A DNA stretch of 64,000 nt, from NCBI GenBank assembly GCA_041751935.1, contig JBGSIA010000166.1, forward strand, positions 122,764 through 186,763, given 5' to 3'. Within the stretch, counting starts at the first letter, position 1; every line of letters begins with the position of its first letter. The notes beneath the pieces were generated by a model. That model did not search any database. It saw nothing but the letters and a program-made list of their open reading frames with translations, and had not been told where the DNA came from. Positions 16,213-24,802 of this stretch are shown here, piece by piece. This DNA comes from JBBSJZ01 sp041751935 (lineage in GTDB: Bacteria > Planctomycetota > Planctomycetia > Pirellulales > Pirellulaceae). Both the position numbers and the translations under genes were made by a program.

Positions 16213-17568
16213 CTATGCTGCCGCCGAAGCTTGTGAAACAGGCTTGATGCCCATCGCGGTCAGGGCGCATTGAGGATGATGCCTCGTCGCGACTTGGCTT
16301 GCATAACGCCGCGCACGTTGCCTCATTGACTCGTATTCAATCAACATTCTATCGAGCAGCGCGGGTATCTCGTCAATTGACTCATAAATATATCCGACGC
16401 TGCCATCACCACCAGCGATTCGAATCTGATCCTCCAGCCAACACCCATCGGGAACAATCACCGGTACGCCGCGAATAAGCATTTCTAAAAGCACACCGCT
16501 GCAGCGAGCAACGTATCGGCTTGAGTCATAAAGAAACAGACCAACGTCGGCGGAATCAAGCCACGATTGATACTCCGGTGTACTCAGATGCGACGTAAAT
16601 ATCTCTAGGGCAGGACGAGATACACTGGATTGATTGACGGCACGATTTACAACACAACGCGGCAACAGCGACTCGGGAACAATCCGTTTCCACTTTTTCT
16701 CGGCCAGTTGCAGCGACACAGAAAAACGCCGAGCATCGAGAAATGGTTGCTCAATCATCAACAGCAAACGAGCAATCGATTTTGCTCCCTTCTCGCGGCG
16801 TGGAAGTCCGGCAAGCACAATCTTCAAGGGCAACGATGAAACACACGTATCGCCATACTCAAATAGATTTAACGCGGACGCTCGAGAGCGTGTCGGGTAC
16901 GGGATCGCATCGGCATCGAGCCCCACACTGCGAAACTGGGCAGACAGCGGTTCAGTGGACGTGTGCAGACTTATTTTTGATGAACCTGCATCTTGGACGG
17001 CGGAACGTACTTGCTCACCAAAGTATCGTGCACGGCGACTAGCGGGATCACCGTTATGGACGGCGAAGTGAAACAGCACGTGAGTTTGCGCAGGAGCAGA
17101 TTTGCCAAGCGTACGCAAGGAGTTCGCAAGCGCAAGCAAAGTAAAATCATTGCCTGTATTGATTACCAACGTATCGGCCGTGGTGACGCTAGAGCGATGT
17201 AACCAAGCAGTCAAGTCCTGGGACCACTGCCGTATGAGACGCTGGGGATGACGCTCGATTGAAGTGATTCGATCGCGCAGGCGTTGGGCCAGATTTTCGA
17301 ATACGTTTCCGCCCACCGGTCGACCGACAGCATCGCGGCTAACACTTGAGCGACCATCAACACCAAGGGACCAAGCTAGCATCGGCCGCGCGGTGAACAC
17401 AGGATGACAATTCACATTGGAGTCAATCGCATCGTTAAAATCGACGTGTGTCGCAAGTTCCGTGTGGTATCCAAGTGCTCTCGCCCCATCGCACAATAGC
17501 GTCGCCAGCTCGAAGTAATGACCATCGAGTGAACGGATATTATCGTCAACAAATAACAGTCGGCGCAT
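16213..17568 (-). CDS. GT4-like glycosyltransferase
   Basis: A 451-residue GT-B-type glycosyltransferase. The N-terminus has a Rossmann strand and Gly-rich loop (RRLLFVDDNIRSLDGHYFEL), the middle has KIVLAGLPRREKGAKSIARL (residues about 260-280), the usual start of the donor domain, and the C-terminal part has SGVLLEMLIRGVPVIVPDG with the Glu expected for GT4 enzymes, then a terminal helix. It starts at an ATG at 17568, about 40 bases after a strong hairpin (17611-17641). Probably in one transcript with the exostosin-like gene. Acceptor and donor unknown. Confidence 0.72.
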   Translation of the reverse strand: MRRLLFVDDNIRSLDGHYFELATLLCDGARALGYHTELATHVDFNDAIDSNVNCHPVFTARPMLAWSLGVDGRSSVSRDAVGRPVGGNVFENLAQRLRDRITSIERHPQRLIRQWSQDLTAWLHRSSVTTADTLVINTGNDFTLLALANSLRTLGKSAPAQTHVLFHFAVHNGDPASRRARYFGEQVRSAVQDAGSSKISLHTSTEPLSAQFRSVGLDADAIPYPTRSRASALNLFEYGDTCVSSLPLKIVLAGLPRREKGAKSIARLLLMIEQPFLDARRFSVSLQLAEKKWKRIVPESLLPRCVVNRAVNQSSVSRPALEIFTSHLSTPEYQSWLDSADVGLFLYDSSRYVARCSGVLLEMLIRGVPVIVPDGCWLEDQIRIAGGDGSVGYIYESIDEIPALLDRMLIEYESMRQRARRYASQVATRHHPQCALTAMGIKPVSQASAAA

Positions 17569-17610
17569 AAGATCGCTGGTACGACTCGGATATTGCAGGT
17601 GGGTAGTATT

Positions 17611-17641
17611 GCTCGGTGGTGGCGTTTGCCATCCGCCGAGC
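17611..17641 (-). terminator. Long hairpin between DUF2126 gene and glycosyltransferase
   Basis: The two arms 17611-17619 and 17633-17641 pair over nine positions with one G-T wobble, and the inner bases 17620-17623 and 17628-17631 pair four more around a four-base loop (GTTT), leaving one bulged T. The hairpin is GC-rich and lies 143 bases after the stop of the transglutaminase gene and 43 bases before the next start, in the direction of transcription. No U-run follows on the minus strand, so it may be a processing or attenuating structure rather than a classical terminator. Confidence 0.45.
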
Positions 17642-17783
17642 GTTCTGTAATGAGTTGCGCCGAATCACGTCCAGCCCAAATGCCCTTCGAGAAAAACGAA
17701 CTTACAAAAAAGGTACCCCGTGAAACACGAGCGTTTACTTTCTGTCCATTTTCGACGGCTTATCGCTGTTTTCGCTACGGCGA

Positions 17784-20700
17784 CTAACAACGTCCGCGCC
17801 GCAAATCGAGAGTCATGGGGAAGTGCGAATTACGTTCCGTCGGCGGTAACTCGATCATCGGCCCCGGCGTATGTCCAATCGTTGTAAATCGAGCCGCGCG
17901 TCGAGACTCGGCCTCGTTGGCATTGATCGGGAAGTAGTCTGGATTCAATCCGCCAGGATGACTGGGATAATATCGAGCACCTCCCAAACAGCGGCGCATC
18001 CAGCAATCGTAGACATCGAAAATCAACGGCGTGTCCACTGGTATCGTCGGATGCAAACAACTGGGTGGTTGCCAAGCCCGATACCGCACTCCGCATACGA
18101 ACTCTCCTTGAGTGCCGGTCGGATGCAAGGGCAACAGGCGTCCATTGCACAGAATTTTGTGTCGTCCATCAACGAGCCCGCGAACGCAAACTTGCATTCG
18201 CTCGACTGAAGAATCGACATATCGACTGGTTCCACTGACCGTTGCTTCTTCACCCAGCACGTACCATGGCTCGACAGCCTCGCGCAGTTCGATTGCCAAG
18301 CCGCGAGTTTCCAGTGTCCCGATTGTTGGAAAACGAAACTCATAATGGGGCGCAAACCACTTGCGGCATAGATCGAAGCCAGCCGCCGTTGTCTCTTCCA
18401 TGATGTCGCCAAAATCCTCCCAGACGAAATGCGGTAGTAACCAGCGATCGTGGATCGAAGTGTCCCAGTCGACGATCTTTTGCCGATACGGTTCATTCCA
18501 AAAACGGGCGACCAGTGCGCGAAGCAACAACTGTTGCGTCAGACTCATTCTTGCATGGGGCGGCATTTCGAAGGCGCGGAACTCGACAAGACCCAACCGC
18601 CCCGACGCCGAATCGGGACTAAATAACTTGTCGATGCAAAACTCGCTACGGTGAGTGTTCCCTGTCAAATCGACCAGCAGATGGCGGAAGATGCGATCGA
18701 CTAACCAAGGGGAAACATGACCGGAATCAGGTATCTGTTCGAAAGCAATCTGCAACTCATACGCACTGTCTCGGCGGCCTTCGTCGACACGTGGCGCTTG
18801 ACTAGTCGGGCCAACAAACTTGCCACTGAACATGTAAGAAAGACTCGGATGATTCATCCAATAGCCTATCAAACTGCGCAGCACATCCGGGCGGCGCAGA
18901 AAGGGACTGTCCGCCGGTGTTGCGCCGCCAAGCACGACGTGGTTTCCGCCACCGGTTCCCGTGTGGGTCCCATCTTGATCGAACTTTTCAGTTCCCAGTC
19001 GGCACATGCGAGCGTCTTCGTACACACCGGTTGTGATCGTCACTAGCTCGTCCCAGCTCTCCGCCGGATGCACGTTGACTTCGATCACACCCGGATCAGG
19101 TGTGACACTAATGTGTTGCAAACGCGAGTCCGCTGGCGGCAAGTAGCCTTCGATAATCACCGGCTTGTACAGCTCCGCCGCCGTAGCCTCGATCATCGTG
19201 ACCAGCTCAACGAAACCTTCGAGACGGTCGATTGGGGGCAAAAACACATGCAACCGACCACCTCGCGGTTCGACGCACATTGCGGTTCGTACTGGTTCAT
19301 TCGGCGATCTGGAAGCAAACCCGTTGTCATGACTGCCATTACTCATGAATGCACTGGAGTCGGGTCCCGATTTAGCGTCAAATCCAATGGAAGCGTCCGG
19401 TGTCTGTGACGCACCAAACGGCACACTGGCGACAGTCGCATATTCTGCGATTCGACCTCGTTGTGAAATGAACTCAGCACGGATTGGAAGCGTGTTCCTC
19501 AATTGCATGGGGTCCGCTTCGATGAAGTCCAGGTGCTGCCTTTTTTCCTCGTCGTCGAACAGTAGCCCAGACAGCGGCAACCGCAGTCCCATCGGCGAAT
19601 CGCCGGGTATTAGAAACATTTGGTCACTACGAACGACCCATTCGCTGCTTTCCCAATAGGGTTGATCGACCCACCACACATGACGCAGCGGCAACATCGC
19701 ACCGACACTCGACGTGACGCCGTTTTCGAAGATCCGAGCAAAGCGAGTCCGTTCTTCTTCGTTGTCGAGTTTGGGGTCGCGGATGTCCACGTTTGCTGGA
19801 AGGCGACGTTCACGCCAAAGATAGTACAACACGTCTTCGTAGCCATCGGTCACATGGTCAGCGTTGACATTGAGTTTGCCAGCGAGTGTCCGCGCAAACT
19901 CGCGAGCATCATCAACGGTATGACCGTAATCAACATTTGGATCGGCCAACAGACCTGCATCGTGCCACAGTGGTTCACGGTCCTTGCGCCAGAAGCAACG
20001 CAGCGCCCAACGTGGCAGTGGCTCGCCGGGATACCATTTGCCCAAACCGTTCAACAACATGCCTCCATCGCCGAACCGTGCTTTTAGTTTGCTCAGCAGT
20101 TCATTGGCATAGCGGAGCTTCGTCGGGCCAACAGCGTCCGTATTCCATTCGGCGCCCTCTTGATCTTCAATCGAAACGAACGTCGGTTCACCTCCCATCG
20201 TCAAGCGAACGTCAGAAGCAACGAGTTTTTCGTCGACTTGATGGCCGCTGGCAACAATTCGCTGCCAAGTTTCTTCGTCGTAAGGCAGTGTCACTCGCGG
20301 ATCCTCGCGGACTCGCTCGACGCTCATTTCAAATGCAAACGCGACTTCACAAGGTTCCGTAGCACCGGTAATCGGCGCCGCACTGCTTGGATCGGGTGTA
20401 CAGGCAAGCGGGATGTGACCTTCGCCGGCAAACAGTCCACTAGTGGGGTCAAGTCCGACCCAACCGGCCCCAGGCAAAAAGACTTCGCACCAAGCGTGCA
20501 GGTCCGTGAAGTCAACCAGCGGACCGGCTGGACCATCAAGAGGTTTTTGGTCAGCGGTAAGCTGTATCAAATATCCGCTTGCAAACCGAGCAGCGATACC
20601 AAAGTGACGTAGAATCTGGATCATTAACCATGCCGTATCGCGGCACGAACCATTACGCAGCGTCAGCGTTTCCTCGGCGGTTTGGATTCCCGGTTCCATA

Positions 20701-21182
20701 CGGATCGCATAGTTGATATCGCGATTTAGCCGGGCGTTCAAATCGACAAGGAACATCACCGTGCGGCGCGGCGTCAAATCGATCGTGCCGATGTACTCGG
20801 CGAGCGTGGGAGTCAGACAAGGCGTGGCAAGGTAAGGTCGCAAGTCTGCCTGGAGGGCAGTTGCGTAACCGAACGGGAACTGTTCGGCCTCTGGCTCGAG
20901 ATAAAAGTCGAATGGATTGATCACCGTCATTTCCGCAACTAAGTCGACTTCGATATCGAGCGATCGGATCGGTTTCTCGAATGTCAACCTGGCGACATAA
21001 TTGCTTTGCGGGTCTTGCTGCCAATTAATGAAATGGTCAGTGGGATTAACGCGAAGCGAATAACTGTGAATCGGAGTGCGGCAGTGGGGCGCTGGTCGGA
21101 GCCGGACTGAGTGCGGCGTTACGGCGACGGCGCGGTCAAAGGTATACGTGGTGCGGTGGTGCAGTGCAACGTGAATGGTCAT
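17784..21182 (-). CDS. Transglutaminase-like/DUF2126 fusion protein
   Basis: A 1132-residue cytoplasmic protein. The N-terminal 290 residues are a bacterial transglutaminase N-terminal beta domain plus a transglutaminase core; the catalytic triad is visible as Cys180 (NGSCRDTAWL), His229 (DLHAWCEVF) and Asp245 (GLDPTSG). From about residue 320 (SDVRLTMGGEPTFVSIEDQ) to the end lies the DUF2126 region, with GTHTGTGGGNHVVLGG-type glycine-rich motif around residue 735 and GFVELVTMIEATAAELYKPV near 660. Full-length homologues of about 1100 residues have the same order. In other genomes this family sits with circularly permuted ATP-grasp and alpha-E genes in predicted peptide-ligation clusters; those partners are absent here. 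A zinc metallopeptidase of the type that joins such clusters is divergent from it. Substrate unknown. Confidence 0.9.
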   Translation of the reverse strand: MTIHVALHHRTTYTFDRAVAVTPHSVRLRPAPHCRTPIHSYSLRVNPTDHFINWQQDPQSNYVARLTFEKPIRSLDIEVDLVAEMTVINPFDFYLEPEAEQFPFGYATALQADLRPYLATPCLTPTLAEYIGTIDLTPRRTVMFLVDLNARLNRDINYAIRMEPGIQTAEETLTLRNGSCRDTAWLMIQILRHFGIAARFASGYLIQLTADQKPLDGPAGPLVDFTDLHAWCEVFLPGAGWVGLDPTSGLFAGEGHIPLACTPDPSSAAPITGATEPCEVAFAFEMSVERVREDPRVTLPYDEETWQRIVASGHQVDEKLVASDVRLTMGGEPTFVSIEDQEGAEWNTDAVGPTKLRYANELLSKLKARFGDGGMLLNGLGKWYPGEPLPRWALRCFWRKDREPLWHDAGLLADPNVDYGHTVDDAREFARTLAGKLNVNADHVTDGYEDVLYYLWRERRLPANVDIRDPKLDNEEERTRFARIFENGVTSSVGAMLPLRHVWWVDQPYWESSEWVVRSDQMFLIPGDSPMGLRLPLSGLLFDDEEKRQHLDFIEADPMQLRNTLPIRAEFISQRGRIAEYATVASVPFGASQTPDASIGFDAKSGPDSSAFMSNGSHDNGFASRSPNEPVRTAMCVEPRGGRLHVFLPPIDRLEGFVELVTMIEATAAELYKPVIIEGYLPPADSRLQHISVTPDPGVIEVNVHPAESWDELVTITTGVYEDARMCRLGTEKFDQDGTHTGTGGGNHVVLGGATPADSPFLRRPDVLRSLIGYWMNHPSLSYMFSGKFVGPTSQAPRVDEGRRDSAYELQIAFEQIPDSGHVSPWLVDRIFRHLLVDLTGNTHRSEFCIDKLFSPDSASGRLGLVEFRAFEMPPHARMSLTQQLLLRALVARFWNEPYRQKIVDWDTSIHDRWLLPHFVWEDFGDIMEETTAAGFDLCRKWFAPHYEFRFPTIGTLETRGLAIELREAVEPWYVLGEEATVSGTSRYVDSSVERMQVCVRGLVDGRHKILCNGRLLPLHPTGTQGEFVCGVRYRAWQPPSCLHPTIPVDTPLIFDVYDCWMRRCLGGARYYPSHPGGLNPDYFPINANEAESRRAARFTTIGHTPGPMIELPPTERNSHFPMTLDLRRGRC

Positions 21183-21395
21183 GGGCGGTTTAGCGTGGGA
21201 TAGACAGATGTTCGCGGATCAATGAATCAAGTAAACCGAGAATTCAACCGCCTTTGAATTAATGGTTTGTTGTTCGTCATGCTAGTTTACACCGCAATGC
21301 TATGCACGGTCGGTGTTTTACGTATTTGTTGGCTGTATCGACCACCTCGGGCTTAACGGTTAATGACAAGCCATTAAGCGGAAAGAATGTCTTAG

Positions 21396-22478
21396 ATGCG
21401 AACGTTTCAATGCCGGTGCGGCAATCGATTGTTTTTCCATTCCACGCTTTGTGTCCAATGCCAATTGGAAACTTCGCTGTGCCACGAGTGCCGCCGCGTG
21501 ACTGCACTGGTCAAATCGCCTAGCGGGGAACTGCGATGCGGGAATCCGCAATGTAGTTTGGAGCTGGTTCAATGTTGCAACCATACCCAGCACGGTGTTT
21601 GTAACGGCAGCATTGCGACTAGACGAATCGATCCAAAAAACGTCCGTCCACTTTGCAATTACTGCTTTTTAACTGTGGTCGTTCCTGATTTGAAGGTCAA
21701 CGGAAATCTTGAGAAGTGGCGGCGACTGGAATCCGACAAAGCCCGAGTGTTGTATATCGTCGAGCAGATTGGACTGCCGATCCTACGAAAATCGCCTTCT
21801 CTGGGCGATTCGGGTCCCGACAAATCGGCAACTCCAACGCTTGCCGGTGGCAATGAATCTCCAAACGATCGGCCGCGATTGTCGTTTCGTTTTATGGCTG
21901 ACGGAGAAAAGCCGATTAATACCGGATACGCTCGCGGCTGTATTACCATCAATCTTCGTGAGGCGGACTCGATCGAACGAGAACGGACGCGTGTTGAATT
22001 CGGTGAACTGCAGCGAACGCTCGTCGGACATTTTCGGCACGAACTGGGACATTACTATTGGGAACTGCTGGTCAAGCCGCATTGCCTAAATGAGTTTCGT
22101 GGCTTGTTTGGTGACGAATCCAAGCTCGATTATGCGGCCTCGCAAAAGGCCTACTATGCCCAGGGACCGATGAACAATTGGCGCAACGACTATATTTCGG
22201 GATACGCGACAATGCACCCTTGGGAAGACTTTGCCGAAACCTTCGGTGTCTACCTGGACTTGGTCACGGTGCTGGATACTGCCGAGCATTTCGGCTTCGC
22301 ACACTGTGGGTTGAGTGACTTGCCCAAGATGCTGCTCGAGTACAAACGTATCGGCGTCGTAGCGAATGAGTACAATCGCGACATGGGATTGTTGGATCTG
22401 GTGCCGGAAGTGTTCACGCCGACGATCCAACACAAGTTGCAATTCATCCACGATCTTCGCAATATCAACCTAGGATAA
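21396..22478 (+). CDS. Putative zinc-binding metallopeptidase (Peptidase_Mx type)
   Basis: A 360-residue cytoplasmic protein. The N-terminal 90 residues hold Cys pairs that should bind zinc (C6/C8, C19/C22, C29/C32, C48/C53, C60/C61, C69, C87/C90). The catalytic motif is HELGH at residues 215-219, inside VGHFRHELGHYYWEL, with a downstream Glu in PWEDFAETFGVYLD (about 285-298) as probable third ligand. This matches the zinc-ribbon/putative metallopeptidase family that often accompanies transglutaminase-DUF2126 genes. It is divergent from that gene with 213 bases between the starts, and 7 bases ahead of the TIM-barrel gene. Substrate not known. Confidence 0.88.
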   Translation: MRTFQCRCGNRLFFHSTLCVQCQLETSLCHECRRVTALVKSPSGELRCGNPQCSLELVQCCNHTQHGVCNGSIATRRIDPKNVRPLCNYCFLTVVVPDLKVNGNLEKWRRLESDKARVLYIVEQIGLPILRKSPSLGDSGPDKSATPTLAGGNESPNDRPRLSFRFMADGEKPINTGYARGCITINLREADSIERERTRVEFGELQRTLVGHFRHELGHYYWELLVKPHCLNEFRGLFGDESKLDYAASQKAYYAQGPMNNWRNDYISGYATMHPWEDFAETFGVYLDLVTVLDTAEHFGFAHCGLSDLPKMLLEYKRIGVVANEYNRDMGLLDLVPEVFTPTIQHKLQFIHDLRNINLG

Positions 22479-22485
22479 ACGTCCA

Positions 22486-23424
22486 ATGACTCGTTTGATG
22501 ACCGACCGACGCTCGTTCCTTGCTTCGTCCGTGTCACTCGCTGCGGCCTCCATGGTCTCATCCGGGGGAAGCCGCACACGCGCTGCCGAACAAGACTCCA
22601 CAAAAGTGAGCGATAGCCAAAAAAGCCCCGTGTGTATTTTTGCCAAGCACTTGCAGTTGATGCCTTGGACGGAGTTGGCCGAGTTTTGTCGCGAAATCGA
22701 AGTCGACGGAATTGAAGCGACGATTCGGGGTGGTGGTCAAGTTGAGCCGCAAGATGCTGCGGAAAAAATGCCGCAGCTTTCCGAGTCGCTGGCGGCGACT
22801 AATACTCGTATTGTGGTGATGACGACTGATATTAACAGCCCCGAATCACCGCACGCTGAAGCGGTACTGCGAACGGCGGCGCTACTCGGTGTGACGCACT
22901 ATCGGATGGCGTATTATCGCTACGATTTGAGCCAGCCGCTGTTGCCGCAACTCAGCGCGTTTGCTCGCCAAGCGAACCAACTCGCCAAGTTGAATCATGA
23001 ACTGGGGCTAACTGGCGTGTATCAAAATCATGCAGGATCGTCCTACGTGGGTGGGCCGCTGTGGGATTTGCAGATGGTATTGCGTGATATTCCATCGTCC
23101 GATATTGCGGTCGCGTACGATGTTCGCCACGCCACCGTCGAAGGCAACTTGTCATGGCCGATTGATTTGGCGATGATCCGTGATCGAATCGGCACCGTGT
23201 ACGTAAAAGACTATCGTGCCGTAAACGGAAAAATCGAAAACGTGCCGCTGGGCGAGGGCGACGTAAGCGAAGCGTTGTTTAAATCGCTTCGTCAACAACC
23301 ACCGCCGGGCCCAGTGTCGCTGCACATGGAATATATTTCGCACACCGATCCCAAACAAGTCGCAGCCTGTGCAGACGCCTATCGAAAAGATAGGCAAACT
23401 CTGCGTCGTCTGTTAGGCGTCTAG
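22486..23424 (+). CDS. Tat-exported sugar phosphate isomerase/epimerase-like protein
   Basis: A 312-residue TIM-barrel protein of the xylose isomerase-like family. A twin-arginine signal is present (DRRSFLASSVSLAAASMV, Arg8-Arg9), so it is folded before export. Barrel marks are EVDGIEATIRGGGQVEP (residues about 68-84), NHAGSSYVGGPLWDLQMVL near 180 (metal-ligand His/Asn region), VAYDVRHATVEG near 205, TVYVKDYRA near 240 and SLHMEYI near 275. Such exported members are abundant in Planctomycetota and mostly uncharacterised. An alternative start at 22498 gives a slightly shorter Tat signal. It follows the metallopeptidase stop by 7 bases. Confidence 0.85.
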   Translation: MTRLMTDRRSFLASSVSLAAASMVSSGGSRTRAAEQDSTKVSDSQKSPVCIFAKHLQLMPWTELAEFCREIEVDGIEATIRGGGQVEPQDAAEKMPQLSESLAATNTRIVVMTTDINSPESPHAEAVLRTAALLGVTHYRMAYYRYDLSQPLLPQLSAFARQANQLAKLNHELGLTGVYQNHAGSSYVGGPLWDLQMVLRDIPSSDIAVAYDVRHATVEGNLSWPIDLAMIRDRIGTVYVKDYRAVNGKIENVPLGEGDVSEALFKSLRQQPPPGPVSLHMEYISHTDPKQVAACADAYRKDRQTLRRLLGV

Positions 23425-23444
23425 CCATTGAATGAAACGCTTTT

Positions 23445-24542
23445 ATGAGTGAGCATCTCCTGCCGAGTTTCTATGTCCTGATCGGATTCGTCAGTCTCGT
23501 ATTCGGTGGGGAACTCTTAGTGCGTGGCGCGTCGGGGCTCGCTGCGTTGTTGCGAATTTCGCCCCTCGTGATTGGGCTAACCATTGTGGCGTTTGGGACG
23601 AGTGCCCCAGAACTGGCAGTCGCTATTCGCGCTACCCTGGCGGGTGAAGCAGACATTTCAATCGGAAACATCGTTGGCAGCAATATTTTTAATGTTCTTG
23701 CGATTCTGGGATGCTCCGCCCTCGTTGCTCCTCTGGTCGTGTCGCGACAATTGATTGTCTCGGACGTACCGCTAATGATTATCGCATCTGTAGCGACACT
23801 CGCGGTGAGCTTCAATGGAAATGTCAGTACCGCAGAAGGCTTGCTGCTGTTTCTGTCGCTATTGATCTATACCGGATGGTTGATCGTCAACAGTCGGCGG
23901 CAAAACCGTCATGCCGATCGGATTGCCGATGAAACCTATGAACCGCCAACAGGTGTCGGCAGTTTAGTGGTGCTGAAACTGATCGGCCTGATTATCGCTG
24001 GGCTAATCTTGCTTTCCGTTGGTTCCAGCTTGTTAGTCGACGGCGCGTCAACGCTTGCTCGCGTGTTTGGTGTCAGCGAGCTAATGATTGGACTCACCAT
24101 TGTCGCCGTTGGTACGTCACTACCCGAGGCCGCAACAAGCGTGATGGCAACGTTGCGAGGCGAACGCGACATTGCCGTTGGCAATGTCGTGGGCAGTAAC
24201 CTGTTCAATATCTTGAGCGTCTTGGGTTTAACAGCGCTAGTCACACCGGGCGGCGTGGCGGTCTCAGCGACCGCACTGCAGTTTGACATTCCGATCATGA
24301 TTGTCGTGGCAGTGGTTTGCTTGCCAATTTTTTATACCGGCAGCATTATCTCGCGATGGGAAGGTGGTCTGCTGGTGGTTTACTACGGTCTGTATACAAC
24401 GTTTCTGATCATCACGCGAAATGGAGCGCCAGTGGACTCGTGGTTTCAAACCGTAATTTGGATCGCCGTTCCGATCACTGTCATCCTCGGCATCGTCAGC
24501 CTGCTCAAATCAATGGGTCGAAAATCAGCCACAGATTTGTAG
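23445..24542 (+). CDS. Calcium/sodium antiporter (CaCA family)
   Basis: Inner-membrane cation exchanger of 365 residues, with about ten membrane segments in two inverted halves. Each half contains the alpha-repeat: TIVAFGTSAPELAV with GNIVGSNIFNVLA in the first (residues about 46-85) and TIVAVGTSLPEAATS with GNVVGSNLFNILS in the second (about 222-265). The acidic Glu in each repeat is the ion-binding residue. Length and motifs fit the YrbG/K+-dependent Na+/Ca2+ exchanger group. It starts 20 bases after the TIM-barrel gene, so it may share its transcript; no functional link is evident. Confidence 0.93.
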   Translation: MSEHLLPSFYVLIGFVSLVFGGELLVRGASGLAALLRISPLVIGLTIVAFGTSAPELAVAIRATLAGEADISIGNIVGSNIFNVLAILGCSALVAPLVVSRQLIVSDVPLMIIASVATLAVSFNGNVSTAEGLLLFLSLLIYTGWLIVNSRRQNRHADRIADETYEPPTGVGSLVVLKLIGLIIAGLILLSVGSSLLVDGASTLARVFGVSELMIGLTIVAVGTSLPEAATSVMATLRGERDIAVGNVVGSNLFNILSVLGLTALVTPGGVAVSATALQFDIPIMIVVAVVCLPIFYTGSIISRWEGGLLVVYYGLYTTFLIITRNGAPVDSWFQTVIWIAVPITVILGIVSLLKSMGRKSATDL

Positions 24543-24603
24543 CTCTAATGGTCTACTTAAAAACGAAAATGGATTGCAGTTAGCTGTTAAGCGGTATAAA
24601 TCA

Positions 24604-24774
24604 CTAACTTGCTTTTAGTTTTGCGGCTTCGGCCTCGAGACTCGCGATCTCAGCTTCGAGCTGCTTTATCTCGTCCATATCGTCCGCTTGCGACTTTGCG
24701 CCTGTCAAGCGAGGCCGCAGTGATTGAAGTTTTTTGTTGATGACATCGAGTCGCTTTTTGGCTTTTGTGTCCAT
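24604..24774 (-). CDS. Small coiled-coil protein
   Basis: A 56-residue cytoplasmic protein, very rich in Lys, Leu, Ala and Glu. The heptad pattern of the two helices (KKRLDVINKKLQSLRPRL and MDEIKQLEAEIASLEAEAAK) predicts a helical hairpin or coiled coil. The ATG at 24774 has a good AGGA ribosome-binding site, and the open frame upstream reads into the permease gene, so I use this start. It comes 28 bases after the fused MlaFE gene and looks like the last gene of that operon. No function assigned. Confidence 0.7.
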   Translation of the reverse strand: MDTKAKKRLDVINKKLQSLRPRLTGAKSQADDMDEIKQLEAEIASLEAEAAKLKAS

Positions 24775-24802
24775 GTTGATCCTCTCTGGCTTGCACGTTC
24801 GT

